Assembly (NCBI GenBank): GCA_963662155.1
Contig: OY759266.1
Coordinates: forward strand, 1,831,001-1,895,000
From: Lamellibrachia columna
Lineage: Eukaryota; Annelida; Polychaeta; Sabellida; Siboglinidae
DNA length: 64,000 bases
Direction: 5' to 3'
Part shown: positions 1 to 12,018 of the stretch, piece by piece
Layout: each line of letters starts with the position of its first letter
Numbering within the stretch: position 1 is the stretch's first letter
Position numbers and translations under genes: made by a program
Notes under the pieces: model-generated
What the model was told of the DNA's origin: nothing
The model's input: the letters and a program-made list of their open reading frames with translations, nothing else
Databases searched by the model: none

Positions 1-3000
1 AACACCTTCTGTCGAAGTTACACCTACAACGGAATCGGTGGAACAGCAGTTGGTTGTAACACCTTCTGTCGAAGTTACACCTACAACGGAATCGGTGGAA
101 CAACAGTTGGTTGTAACACCTTCTGTCGAAGTTACACCTCCAACGGAATCGGTGGAACAGCAGTTGGTTGTAACACCTTCTGTCGAAGTTACACCTACAA
201 CGGAATCGGTGGAACAACAGTTAATTGTAACACGTTCTGTCGAAGTTACACCTACAACGGAATCGGTGGAACAGCAGTTGGTTGTAACACCTTATGTCGA
301 AGTTACACCTACAACGGAATCGATGGAACAGCAGTTGGTTGTAACACCTTCTGTCGAAATTACACCTACAACGGAATCGGTGGAACAGCAGTTGGTTGCA
401 ACACCTTCTGTCGAAGTTACACCTACAACGGAATCGGTGGAACAACAGTTGGTTGCAACACCTTCTGTCGAAGTTACACCTACAACGGAATCGGTGGAAC
501 AGCAGTTGATTGTAACACCTTCTGTCGAAATTACACCTACAACGGAATCGGTGGAACAACAGTTGGTTGTAACACCTTCTGTCGAAGTTACACCTACAAC
601 GGAATCGGTGGAACAACAGTTGGTTGTAACACCTTCTGTCGAAGTTACACCTACAACGGACTCGGTGGAACAACAGTTGGTTGCAACACCTTCTGTCGAA
701 GTTACACCTACAACGGAATCGGTGGAACAACAGTTGGTTGCAACACCTTCTGTCGAAGTTACAGCTACAACGGAATCGGTGGAACAGCAGTTGGTTGTAA
801 CACCTTCTGTTAAGTTACACCTACAACGGAATCGGTAGAACAACAGTTGGTTGCAGCACCTTCTGTCGAAGTTACACCTACAACGGAATCGGTGGAACAA
901 CAGTTGGTTGTAACACCTTCTGTCGAAGTTACACCTACAACGGAATCGGTGGAACAGCAGTTGGTTGTAACACCTTCTGTCGAAGTTACACCTACAACGG
1001 AATTGGTGGAACAACAGTTGGTTGTAACACCTTCAGTCGAAGTTACACCTACAACGGAATCGGTGGAACAACAGTTGATTGTAACACCTTCTGTCGAAGT
1101 TACACCTACAACGGAATCGGTGGAACAGCAGTTGGTTGTAACACCTTCTGTCGAAGTTACACCTACAACGGAATCGATGGAACAGCAGTTGGTTGTAACA
1201 CCTTCTGTCGAAATTACACCTACAACGGAATCGGTGGAACAACAGTTGGTTGCAACACCTTCTGTCGAAGTTACACCTACAACGGAATCGGTGGAACAGC
1301 AGTTGGTTGCACCACCTTCTGTCGAAGTTACACCTACAACGGAATCGGTGGAACAGCAGTTGATTGTAACACCTTCTGTCGAAGTTAAACCTACAACGGA
1401 ATCGGTGGAACAACAGTTGGTTGCAACACCTTCTGTCGAAGTTACACCTACAACGGAATCGGTGGAACAGCAGTTGGTTGCAACACCTTCTGTCGAAGTT
1501 ACACCTACAACGGAATCGGTGGAACAACAGTTGGTTGTAACACCTTCTGTCGAAGTTACACCTACAACGGAATCGGTGGAACAACGGTTGGTTGCAACAC
1601 CTTCTGTCGAAGTTACACCTACATCGGAATCGGTGGAAAAGCAGTTGGTTGTAACACTTTCTGTCGAAGTTACACCTACAACGGAATCGGTGGAACAACA
1701 GTTGGTTGCAACACCTTCTGTCGAAGTTACACCTACAACGGAATCGGTGGAACAACAGTTGGTTGCAACACCTTCTGTCGAAGTTACATCTACAACGGAA
1801 TCGGTGGAACAACAGTTGGTTGTAACACCTTCTGTCGAAGTTACACCTACAACGGAATCGGTGGAACAGCAGTTGGTTGTAACACCTTCTGTCGAAGTTA
1901 CACCTACAACGGAATCGGTGGAACAACAGTTGGTTGTAACACCTTCTGTCGAAGTTACACCTACAACGGAATCGGTGGAACAGCAGTTGGTTGTAACACC
2001 TTCTGTCGAAGTTACACCTACAACGGAATCGGTGGAACAACAGTTAATTGTAACACGTTCTGTCGAAGTTACACCTACAACGGAATCGGTGGAACAACAG
2101 TTGGTTGCAACACCTTCTGTCGAAGTTACACCTACAACGGAATCGGTGGAACAGCAGTTGGTTGCACCACCTTCTGTCGAAGTTACACCTACAACGGAAT
2201 CGGTGGAACAGCAGTTGGTTGTAACACCTTCTGTCGAAGTTACACCTACAACGGAATCGGTGGAACAACAGTTGGTTGCAACACCTTCTGTCGAAGTTAC
2301 ACCTACAACGGAATCGGTAGAACAGCAGTTGGTTGTAACACCTTCTGTCGAAGTTACACTTACAACGGAATCGGTGGAACAACAGTTGGTTGCAACACCT
2401 TCTGTCGAAGTTACACCTACAACGGAATCGGTGAAACAGCAGTTGGTTGCAACACCTTCTGTCGAAGTTACACCTATAACGGAATCGGTGGAACAGCAGT
2501 TGGTTGCAACTCCTTCTGTCGAAGTTAAACCTACAACGGAATCGGTGGAACAACAGTTGGTTGCAACACCTTCTGTCGAAGTTACACCTACAACGGAATC
2601 GGTGGAACAACAGTTGGTTTCAACACCTTCTGTCGAAGTTACACCTACAACGGAATCGGTGGAACAGCAGTTGATTGTAACACCTTCTGTCGAAATTACA
2701 CCTACAACGGAATCGGTGGAACAACAGTTGGTTGTAACACCTTCTGTCGAAGTTACACCTACAACGGAATCGGTGGAACAACAGTTGGTTGTAACACCTT
2801 CTGTCGAAGTTACACCTACAACGGAATCGGTGGAACAACAGTTGGTTGCAACACCTTCTGTCGAAGTTACACCTACAACGGAATCGGTGGAACAACAGTT
2901 GGTTGCAACGCCTTCTGTAGAAGTTACACCTACAACGGAATCGGTGGAACAGCAGTTGGTTGCAACACCTTCTGTCGAAGTTACACCTACAACGGAATCG

Positions 3001-5278
3001 GTAGAACAACAGTTGGTTGCAGCACCTTCAGTCGAAATTACACCTACAACGGAATCGGTGGAACAACAGTTGGTTGTAACACCTTCTGTCGAAATTACAC
3101 CTACAACGGAATCGGTGGAACAGCAGTTGGTTGTAACACCTTCTGTCGAAGTTACACCTACAACGGAATCGGTGGAACAACAGTTGATTGTAACACCTTC
3201 TGTCGAAGTTACACCTACAACGGAATCGGTGGAACAGCAGTTGGTTGTAACACCTTCTGTCGAAGTTACACCTACAACGGAATCGGTGGAACAACAGTTA
3301 GTTGCAACACCTTCTGTCGAAGTTACACCTACAACGGAATCGGTGGAACAACAGTTGATTGTAACACCTTCTGTCGAAGTTACACCTACGACGGAATCGG
3401 TGGAACAACAGTTGGTTGTAACACCTTCTGTCGAAGTTACACCTACAACGGAATCGGTGGAACAACAGTTGGTTGTAACACCTTCTGTCGAAGTTACACC
3501 TACAACGGAATCGGTGGAACAACAGTTGGTTGCAACACCTTCTGTCGAAGTTACACCTACAACGGAATCGGTGGAACAACAGTTGGTTGCAACACCTTCT
3601 GTCGAAGTTACACGTACAACGGAATCGGTGGAACAGCAGTTGGTTGTAACACCTTCTGTCGAAGTTACACCTACAACGGAATCGGTGGAACAACAGTTGA
3701 TTGTAACACCTTCTGTCGAAGTTACACCTACGACGGAATCGGTGGAACAACAGTTGGTTGTAACACCTTCTGTCGAAGTTACACCTACAACGGAATCGGT
3801 GGAACAACAGTTGGTTGTAACACCTTCTGTCGAACTTACACCTACAACGGAATCGGTGGAACAACAGTTGGTTGTAACAACATCTGTCGAAGTTACACCT
3901 ACAACGGAATCGGTGGAACAACAGTTGATTGTAACACATTCTGTCGAAGTTACACCTACAACGGAATCGGTGGAACAGCAGTTGGTTGTAACACCTTCAG
4001 TCGAAGTTACACCTACAACGGAATCGGTGGAACAACAGTTGGTTGTAACACCTTCTGTCGAAGTTACACCTACAACGGAATTGGTGGAACAACAGTTGGT
4101 TGTAACACCTTCTGTCGAAGTTACACCTACAACGGAATCGGTGGAACAACAGTTGATTGTAACACCTTCTGTCGAAGTTACACCTACAACGGAATCGGTG
4201 GAACAGCAGTTGGTTGTAACACCTTCTGTCGAAGTTACACCTACAACGGAATCGGTAGAACAACAGTTGGTTGCAGCACCTTCAGTCGAAGTTACACCTA
4301 CAACGGAATCGGTGGAACAACAGTTGGTTGTAACACCTTCTGTCGAAGTTACACCTACAACGGAATCGGTGGAACAGCAGTTGGTTGTAACACCTTCTGT
4401 CGAAGTTACACGTACAACGGAATCGGTGGAACAGCAGTTGGTTGTAACACCTTCTGTCGAAGTTACACCTACAACGGAATCGGTGGAACAACAGTTGATT
4501 GTAACACCTTCTGTCGAAATTACACCTACGACGGAATCGGTGGAACAACAGTTGGTTGTAACACCTTCTGTCGAAGTTACACCTACAACGGAATTGGTGG
4601 AACAACAGTTGGTTGTAACACCTTCTGTCGAAGTTACACCTACAACGGAATCGGTGGAACAACAGTTGATTGTAACACCTTCTGTCGAAGTTACACCTAC
4701 AACGGAATCGGTGGAACAGCAGTTGGTTGTAACACCTTCTGTCGAAGTTACACCTACAACGGAATCGGTAGAACAACAGTTGGTTGCAGCACCTTCAGTC
4801 GAAGTTACACCTACAACGGAATCGGTGGAACAACAGTTGGTTGTAACACCTTCTGTCGAAGTTACACCTACAACGGAATCGGTGGAACAGCAGTTGGTTG
4901 TAACACCTTCTGTCGAAGTTACACCTACAACGGAATCGGTGGAACAACTGTTGATTGTAACACCTTCTGTCGAAGTTACACCTATAACGGAATCGGTGGA
5001 ACAGCAGTTGGTTGTAACACCTTCTGTCGAAGTTACACCTACAACGGAATCGGTGGAACAACAGTTGGTTGTAAAACCTTCTGTCGAAGTTACACCTACA
5101 ACGGAATCGGTGGAACAACAGTTGATTGTAACACCTTCTGTCGAAGTTACACCTACAACGGAATCGATGGAACAACAGTTGATTGTAACACCTTCTGTCG
5201 AAGTTACACCTACAACGGAATCGGTGGAACAACAGGTGGTTGTAACATCTTCTGTCGAAGGTACACTTACAACGCCAA
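1..5278. repeat. 57-bp minisatellite, about 92 units, open to the left edge
   Basis: The unit is 57 bp with the core GTCGAAGTTACACCTACAAC followed by a GGAATCGGTGGAACA-type stretch. Units differ almost only by substitutions, so the period stays at 19 codons. Several frames are therefore open for a long way: plus-strand translation gives Val/Thr/Pro/Glu-rich repeats (SVEQQLVVTPSVEVTPTTE) and the minus strand gives Cys/Ser/Thr/Val repeats. A one-base deletion near 809-812 breaks the plus frame at 838, and it reopens in another frame to 5412; the same lesion stops the minus-strand frame at 810. A larger-scale repeat is visible: a block carrying the VAAPSVEV variant recurs 513 bp apart (9 units) near 4272 and 4785. 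A Thr/Pro-rich secreted or mucin-like exon is conceivable, but no signal peptide, splice site or non-repeat domain supports it, so I call it a satellite. Confidence 0.95.
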
Positions 5279-6795
5279 CTGTGATCACAACCCGTGCTGG
5301 ATGGCCGTTGCGGGCCCCAGTGAAACTTAAAGGGAACAACAACAACGACTGCTTGAGATCATATTATATTACATCTTGTAGTATATTTCCGCAACATAAA
5401 AAAATTCATTAGAATTCCATTAATTAATAATTCCAAGTAATACTCTGTTCTACCGGCTTACCTCGTTTAAGCATATTTTAACGCGCTTATCGGCAAGCTT
5501 CGCCGTGACGTCACTGATGATAAGGAAGTGCTACGACATTGGGACTGTCGTTTCATTCACCGTTTACTGCGATTGAGGTTGTTTAGAAGCGAGCGTCATA
5601 ACGGTATATTGTGTGGCATTCGATTGTTATGCAAACAGTAGTAAGAATATGTAGTTTGTTTAAGTTTCCTACGGAGCTATCTTTGTTTAAAAAAGCAAAC
5701 GTCAAGGCGACGAAACAGCTTTGAAATAGGATGATGTGCTCAAATTATCCTCAGTAGTAGAAGCTGTGTTGATGCCACCAATCCGTCGAACACAGGCAGC
5801 GACACGGGCGTCGACGACCGCGGTCCACCTAGGATCGAAGCGAGCTGTCAGCGCGGATACAGGTGATGGCGGCTCACGGTGAATTCAGATAGCAATCTTT
5901 GGAGAGTTCGGCCCGCAACTCTGGTAACTTCGGGCTCAGTGCACAACGGTGATGGTGATCTCGGCCCAAACGACTGTGTAGCGAGCACCTGAAGTTTAAT
6001 ATGTGTCTTTCTGTGAATAAAGCATTTTATTTATTCTCACATGTGTTAATTGATTTATTTCCACATTAACTTCAAATTTTTACTTTGTAACTGCTTTTAT
6101 AGTTTTCGCTTCTTTTCGCATAAAGTTCGGCGCTATAATTTTTCCATTTTTACACGCAGTCAACGCGATGATCATTAGGACTTATACAATTCTTTGTATC
6201 CTTAAAATTCATATCATATAATATATTACACAAAAAACTATAATATTATATACAGTTGAATAATTTTAATAACTTAAATTACAATTATCATAATATTTTG
6301 TTTCTATATTTCAGACTTTCATGTGTTTCCCTCATCAGGGAAATTCTCCCCAATTTGTTTTTATTAAATCAAATGCAGGCAATGACTACGATAAGCGATT
6401 ATTGTATTGTGAATACAACGGAGCCACTTGCACATAGTCTTTGATCTATACAGTGTTTTTCGTCAGATCATTTTGAATGTGAAGCATGGTCTTTTATTCA
6501 CACTTGCTCACTGTACGAAACAGACGAAACATTGTATTTCAACGGTATCTAGTTAAACACAGCATCTCTTAGATGACAAGTACAGGAATAACAAAAAACA
6601 AACCAACAAAGTGAAGACTAGACAATTGCTAGAACTGAAAAGATCTTGCGTGTCACATCAGTCACCGAAAGCACCAAGCCGAAATAACATGGCAGTTGGG
6701 CCGAATTCTACGGGGGGGGGGGGGCGAGATCACCACCACCCGTCAGCGCTACTCCTGCTATTGCGATGTTTAATAGTAATAATAATAATAATATA
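5279..6795. other. Unannotated AT-rich spacer
   Basis: I see no coding exon here. The array decays into unique sequence after 5278. Short open stretches (such as 6256-6444 and 6611-6805) are low-complexity and unlike any family I know. A run of about 14 G lies at 6711-6724 and an (AAT)n-like run at 6775-6790. Confidence 0.6.
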
Positions 6796-6799
6796 TTTT

Positions 6800-7375
6800 A
6801 TTTGATATAGTCTAGCGCCAGATCCAATTTTAAATTGTTCGAGGCGCTTTACATGGCAGATAGTTGCAACATTGTTAAATAAACATGCAATTCTTTACAA
6901 ATACATTATACAAGCTAGTTAAAATAAGAATATAAAATATATATAATGTAATAAAATATAATACAATAATCATAAACTATAATAATTATATATATATATA
7001 TATAAGTTAATTAAAGTTAAATGAATTAAGATTACTAAAATACAGATAAGTACAGTAATTAAATATACTAAAAATGGTTGTCATAACTAGAGCTCAATAG
7101 TGTTAATATTATGTAGAAATATATAACTAAAATAATGTACATGAAGTTATAATCAATAAATAAATATATACATAGGTTAATACGTAATAAGATAAATATA
7201 TTAGTGCATGAACTACCATGTTGGACTAGAATGAGAGTCGATATAAACTAGTCTTTAGGCGTGTCTTGAAAGGAGAAAGAGTGTCCGACATGTTAAAGTC
7301 ATTAGGCAGAGTGTTCTACAAAGTCGCCGCGGCGACCGCAAACGAGCTGTCCCCAGCTTTGACATAAGTCCGCCA
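6800..7375. repeat. Possible dispersed repeat, AT-rich body
   Basis: The left end has the words CTAGCGCCAGATCC and GAGGCGCTTTACATGGCA, and the right part around 7250-7370 has an arrangement (CTTTAGGCGTGTCTTGAAAG, then GGCAGAGTGTTCTACAAAG) that I associate with dispersed elements common in marine invertebrate genomes. No intact reading frame is present. Element class is not established from the sequence alone. Confidence 0.35.
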
Positions 7376-7613
7376 AACTTCTCATACATTTACCATACAT
7401 ATATACACATGTTACGTTGTTAAACATTACTCTTACTTCCACGTAACGAACGTAAACAATTACAAATTATATCTTCTACGCCTAACTCCGCTAAGTTAGG
7501 CATAGGAGTTGACACGTTTTTGCTTGTTTTGATCTTTATTTGGAAGTAAGAGTAATGTTTGACCACGTCACAAGTGTATGCGTGTGGTAGATATATGAGG
7601 AGAAGTTTGGTGG
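7371..7613. repeat. Diverged inverted repeat with a perfect 20-bp core
   Basis: AAACATTACTCTTACTTCCA at 7421-7440 is the exact reverse complement of 7541-7560. Similarity extends outward with mismatches: the left arm near 7371-7440 (CCAAACTTCTC, then TTACGTTGTTAAAC) pairs with the right arm near 7541-7613. The arms are about 70 bp with a spacer of about 100 bp. This could be a MITE, a foldback element or a fossil hairpin RNA source. There is no open frame worth calling. Confidence 0.7.
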
Positions 7614-8099
7614 TTTTCATATTTCGGTCAGAAAGTAAATAAGTTCCAAGTCAAAGGCTACTGGCGTCGATAAACTGCTCCGAAAGAGGCGAATTCGAAG
7701 GTGATTATGTGGTTCGAAATCGTTACATTATACGTTTTATTATGGAGAATTGACATCGCCATCACTCGCTATAGTAACACGAGTGAAACTATACTGAAGC
7801 ATTGCAAAGAAATCACTGACTGAATGTAAACCCATATCACCATTGACGTCACAAAACCACGTGACCGCCCATCTCATTAACTTCGCATTTTTACGTGCGC
7901 TTTGCGAGTTAGATGCATTAAACATCTAATTTTACCTATAAATACATTTTTCCTAATTTTGTTTGGCATGTATTCCATAAGATTACGTCAGTATCCGTCG
8001 TTCTGTCCGTATTAAAATATGTTCACCACGTTGTTTGTTGTTCGCTACGAAGTCAGTATATTACAAGTTTATTGTTACAAGATGTAACACAATCCACAA
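7614..8099. other. Unannotated spacer
   Basis: AT-rich unique sequence. I see no gene, RNA or repeat that I can support. Confidence 0.5.
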
Positions 8100-8523
8100 T
8101 CTTCACTGATCCTTTACTAATTTTACCTCATGTCCTCTAGTTCTACTATCTTTCTTGAGTGAGAAAAACTATTTCTAGCAATACTTTCCTACCCATTCAT
8201 CTTAGAAACTTCAATTTAATCTTCTCTTAACCTCCTATCTCTAGAATTGTTAAACCACATTTTTACGCGCGTTCTTCATAACTAAGGTCTCTTAGTCCTG
8301 GAATCATTTTAGTTGTTTTCCTCTGTATTCGTTCAAGCGTATCTATATCATTCTTGCGATATGGTCTCCACGATTGTATACAGTATTCTAAATGAGGCCT
8401 AACTATTGCGTTATACACATAGAAACAGCTTTTTTCCGTATGTGTTATATTTCTCCTAATCAACACAAAAACGTCATTACCCTTTGAGGCTGCAATACCA
8501 AACTGCTCTGAAACTTTCAACAC
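8100..8523 (-). pseudogene. Non-LTR retrotransposon reverse transcriptase, C-terminal remnant
   Basis: Read on the minus strand, 8523 to 8263 gives an open stretch with the post-RT region of CR1/L2/jockey-like retrotransposons: AIVRPHLEYCIQSWRPY, then a KNDIDTLERIQRKTTKMI stretch and LRDLSYEERA. These words are characteristic of the region after the polymerase domain of such elements. Similarity continues without an open frame to about 8100 (RRLRED, then NSFSHSRK). The upstream half of the same enzyme lies at 9158-9620, separated by a 40-bp minisatellite. Stops and frameshifts make it non-functional. The clade within the non-LTR elements is not certain. Confidence 0.85.
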
Positions 8524-9157
8524 TTATTGTTACTCATAAGTCCTTTTCCTTTACGGTAGTACCTTATTGTTACTCATAAGTCCTTTTCCTTTACGGTAGT
8601 ACCTTATTGTTACTCATAAGTCCTTTTCCTTTACGGTAGTACCTTATTGTTACTCATAAGTCCTTTTCCTTTACGGTAGTACCTTATTGTTACTCATAAG
8701 TCCTTTTCCTTAACGGTAGTACCTTATTGTTACTCATAAGTCCTTTTCCTTTACGGTAGTACCTTATTGTTACTCATAAGTCCTTTTCCTTTACGGTAGT
8801 ACCTTATTGTTACTCATAAGTCCTTTTCCTTTACGGTAGTACCTTATTGTTACTCATAAGTCCTTTTCCTTTACGGTAGTACCTTATTGTTACTCATAAG
8901 TCCTTTTCCTTTACGGTAGTACCTTATTGTTACTCATAAGTCCTTTTCCTTTACGGTAGTACCTTATTGTTACTCATAAGTCCTTTTCCTTTACGGTAGT
9001 ACCTTATTGTTACTCATAAGTCCTTTTCCTTTACGGTAGTACCTTATTGTTACTCATAAGTCCTTTTCCTTTACGGTAGTACCTTATTGTTACTCATAAG
9101 TCCTTTTCCTTTACGGTAGTACCTTATTGTTACTCATAAGTCCTTTACGGTAGTACC
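8524..9157. repeat. 40-bp minisatellite, about 16 units, inside the RT relic
   Basis: Near-identical 40-bp units (TTACTCATAAGTCCTTTTCC, then TTTACGGTAGTACCTTATTG). One substitution (CCTTAACGG) is near 8710 and the last unit is shortened by 8 to 9 bases. It sits between the two halves of the reverse transcriptase pseudogene, where the catalytic Y-x-D-D region would be expected. Confidence 0.97.
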
Positions 9158-9620
9158 GTCAAACGTCAGTAGTTTGTTGTTGTATCATCGTCCAAGTCAT
9201 TGAGAATAATAAAAGTCCTAATAATTATCCTTTTAGTACCCCACTCAAAACTGATTTCCAGTTTGTAACCTCCCCATCTACTACAACATGCTATCTTCTG
9301 TCAGTCAGCCATTGTTCTATCCAGTCAATTATGCCATCCCCGATACCATGGGCTTTTAATTTAAGTAGTAATCTTTAATGTGGCACTTTGTCAAAAACTT
9401 TCTGAAAATCTAAGTAGATAATACCTACTGGCGATCCCTCGTATATCCACTTAGCGATTTCTTTAAAAACATAACATATTTGTTAAGCATGACCTCGAGT
9501 TACAATTAACTGTCCTAAATATTCAGATTTAGCCTACTAAATTTTTTATGGCAATGAGTGCAGTTTCATGTCTCGCTGCCCTGTCAATTCGTTTTGATGG
9601 CGTAGAACCTTCTTGGCCAA
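9158..9620 (-). pseudogene. Non-LTR retrotransposon reverse transcriptase, palm/fingers remnant
   Basis: The minus strand reads PVGIIYLDFQKVFDKVPH at about 9440-9385. This is RT motif A of CR1/L2/jockey-like elements, with its metal-binding Asp. It is followed by LLLKLKAHGI, DWIEQWLTDRR, a stop in place of a sense codon, and VVVDGEVTNWKSVLSGVLKG. An NDLDDD segment then follows after a frameshift. In-frame stops (after VPH, after TDRR, after LKG) show it is dead. It is collinear with the C-terminal remnant at 8100-8523 in the same orientation, so both belong to one copy. Confidence 0.85.
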
Positions 9621-9885
9621 AAAACAACGAACCAGACGCGTCAAGTTCCTGGCGACATGAGACACACGACCCGTGATGACAGATCGACTTGTCCAGCGAG
9701 CGGCGTAGCCCTAGACGTGAAGGTCAACGTTTGCCACTCGTTCGTCAGTGACGTTTTGTTCACGTGAAGAAGACAGATACCACCCGCTACGTTCAATGTG
9801 TCCAGTTCCGTCCTGTTGACCACGAGAGTCGGCCAATGTTCCATCAGTGCGTGCTCGGACCAAGAAAGTTCTACATTGCACATAG

Positions 9886-10233
9886 GTAAGTTAACACATA
9901 GGGTCGTCTAGGTAAGTTAACACATAGGGTCGTCTAGGTAAGTTAACACATAGGGTCGTCTAGGTAAGTTAACACATAGGGTCGTCTAGGTAAGTTAACA
10001 CATAGGGTCGTCTAGGTAAGTTAACACATAGGGTCGTCTAGGTAAGTTAACACATAGGGTCGTCTAGGTAAGTTAACACATAGGGTCGTCTAGGTAAGTT
10101 AACACATAGGGTCGTCTAGGTAAGTTAACACATAGGGTCGTCTAGGTAAGTTAACACATAGGGTCGTCTAGGTAAGTTAACACATAGGGTCGTCTAGGTA
10201 AGTTAACACATAGGGTCGTCTAGGTAAGTTAAC
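9886..10233. repeat. 26-bp minisatellite containing TAG|GTAAGT
   Basis: Thirteen exact 26-bp steps from the GTAAGT at 9886 to the one at 10224, built of GTAAGTTAACACATAGGG plus TCGTCTAG. Each unit junction reads CGTCTAG|GTAAGTTAA: an AG directly followed by a consensus 5' splice site. No exon similarity is evident. Confidence 0.97.
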
Positions 10234-10299
10234 ACGCCACCGTTTCAAACAGATGCGATGCATCAGATATTATACGCTTCTGTTTTCTTGGTGTGGGAT

Positions 10300-10401
10300 G
10301 TTCTTTACAACCAGATGTTCTTTACAACCAGATGTTCTTTACAACCAGATGTTCTTTACAACCAGATGTTCTTTACAACCAGATGTTCTTTACAACCAGA
10401 T
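10300..10401. repeat. 17-bp minisatellite, about 6 units
   Basis: The unit ATGTTCTTTACAACCAG is repeated almost perfectly. Because 17 is not a multiple of 3, the short open frames across it are artefacts. Confidence 0.95.
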
Positions 10402-10751
10402 GCAGTACATCAGGTGATTACACGCGACGTTGTTGCTGTAACTCGATATCACGGACTAAATGTAATACATTTGATACATATGCGCAGCTTTTTTAGTGTG
10501 AGGTATTCGTAGATTTTTAAGAAATTGCATTTAATCGCGAACACAGCTCCTTTTTTATTGTAGTATACTTATTGATACATTTTTGTAGCGTATCTCTTTG
10601 TGGTCAACTTACTGTAGTATTAATAATTTTAGCTTTTCAGTGTGTAGCATAAAATATGTATACACTCGCACCGGAGTTGAGTCATACTGCGTCGTGCCGG
10701 TCTACGCGTCGCCGGCTCGACTACATCCTACTGGTAGCTGCTCTCTTTGAC
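10402..10751. other. Unannotated spacer
   Basis: Unique AT-rich sequence between two small arrays. No supportable feature. Confidence 0.5.
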
Positions 10752-11116
10752 TGCAGCCAGCGGGTAGCCATGCAGCCAGCGGGTAGTCATGCAGCCAGCG
10801 GGTAGCCATACAGCAAATGGGTAGCCATGCAGCCAGCGGGTAGCCATACAGCAAATGGGTAGCCATGCAGCCAGCGGGTAGCCATGCAGCCAGCGGGTAG
10901 ATATACAGCAAATGGGTAGCCATACAGCCAGCGGGTAGCCATGCAGCCAGCGGGTAGCCATACAGCCAACGGGTAGCCATGCAGCCAGCGGGTAGCCATG
11001 CAGCCAGCGGGTAGCCATACAGCAAATGGGTAGCCATGCAGCCAGCGGGTAGCCATGCAGCCAGCGGGTAGCCAAACAGCCAACGGGTAGCCATGCAGCC
11101 AGCGGGTAGCCATGCA
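10752..11116. repeat. 19-bp minisatellite, about 19 units
   Basis: The unit CATGCAGCCAGCGGGTAGC has a recurring variant (CATACAGCAAATGGGTAGC). The 19-bp period opens all three minus-strand frames with the same Trp/Leu/Pro-rich peptide, which marks these frames as by-products. Confidence 0.95.
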
Positions 11117-11845
11117 GCTAGTTTTCTCCATCTGGAACTTGTAATCGTTGCCTGCGTGTGTTTAACGAGCATTTACCGATCGATTTTGTACACCGAAAGC
11201 ACCTGTCGCGTGCTATTTATACACGTTCCCATAGACAGGTTTCATGCAGGCCGGTTGACGTTAACGCCGAAGTGGACCAGAGATAATCCCGTAGTGGACC
11301 AGGGATCATCCCGGAGTGGACCAGGGATCATCTCGGAGTGGTTAGACAGCGCTCCACGTCTCCCAGCCTGGCGGGAAGACGGAGCTAAAGCGACGTCTGG
11401 AAGTGAAGATTGCCCAGAGAGATATCAGAGGCGGCCCGCGCGAGGCGCGTTCTAAGTAATAATGTTTATCGCTATTAATTAGCAGTGTCGTGATCAGCAC
11501 TGTCATCGTAATCACTGTCATGATTACCACATCAGTCGTACGATTGCGAGAGAACAATGTGGAAATTGATAGTGACCAGGAATGTGCTCTGTTGTGAGCA
11601 TGTTGTGAGCATGTTGTGAGCATGTTGTGAGCATGTACAAACCTACGTCAAGAATGATCTTCCATTGTACCAACTTAATCTAACTTGGGGGTCAGTGACC
11701 GGCGCTTATTTAAGGACAAGTGAAACGTGTGAATTAATAATAAATGAAAGCACATGTTTATTGGCGATGTGAAGTAATTATCATGGGTGCTGCATTGTAG
11801 TTCTATGTTTGTAATTCCGGGATTTCCGTTTTTCTTCAGCGTTGC
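11117..11845. other. Spacer with small tandem repeats
   Basis: Holds about three copies of a roughly 22-bp GTGGACCAGGGATCATC motif near 11270-11340 and four copies of GTTGTGAGCAT at 11591-11634. No gene recognised. Confidence 0.6.
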
Positions 11846-12018
11846 TGTAACCGTAACTCGCTGTAACTTGAGTGATCCGTAACCGTAACTCGCTGTAACT
11901 TAAGTGATCCGTAACCGTAACTCGCTGTAACTTAAGTGATCCGTAACCGTAACTCGCTGTAACTTAAGTGATCCGTAACCATAACTTGCTGTTACTTAAG
12001 TGATCCGTAACCGTAACC
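11846..12018. repeat. 32-bp minisatellite, about 5 units
   Basis: The units contain CCGTAACTCGCTGTAACTTA followed by AGTGATCCGTAA. The last unit decays into CCGTAACCATAACC. Confidence 0.9.

Noticed and set aside
810..5345. Long minus-strand Cys/Ser/Thr-rich open frame
   Set aside because: It is the antisense reading of the 57-bp array. The period is a multiple of 3, so several frames are open at once. No domain or flanking coding signal.
10702..11172. Three overlapping minus-strand frames with Trp-Leu-Pro-Ala repeats
   Set aside because: The same peptide appears in all three frames because the unit is 19 bp. This is a by-product of the repeat.
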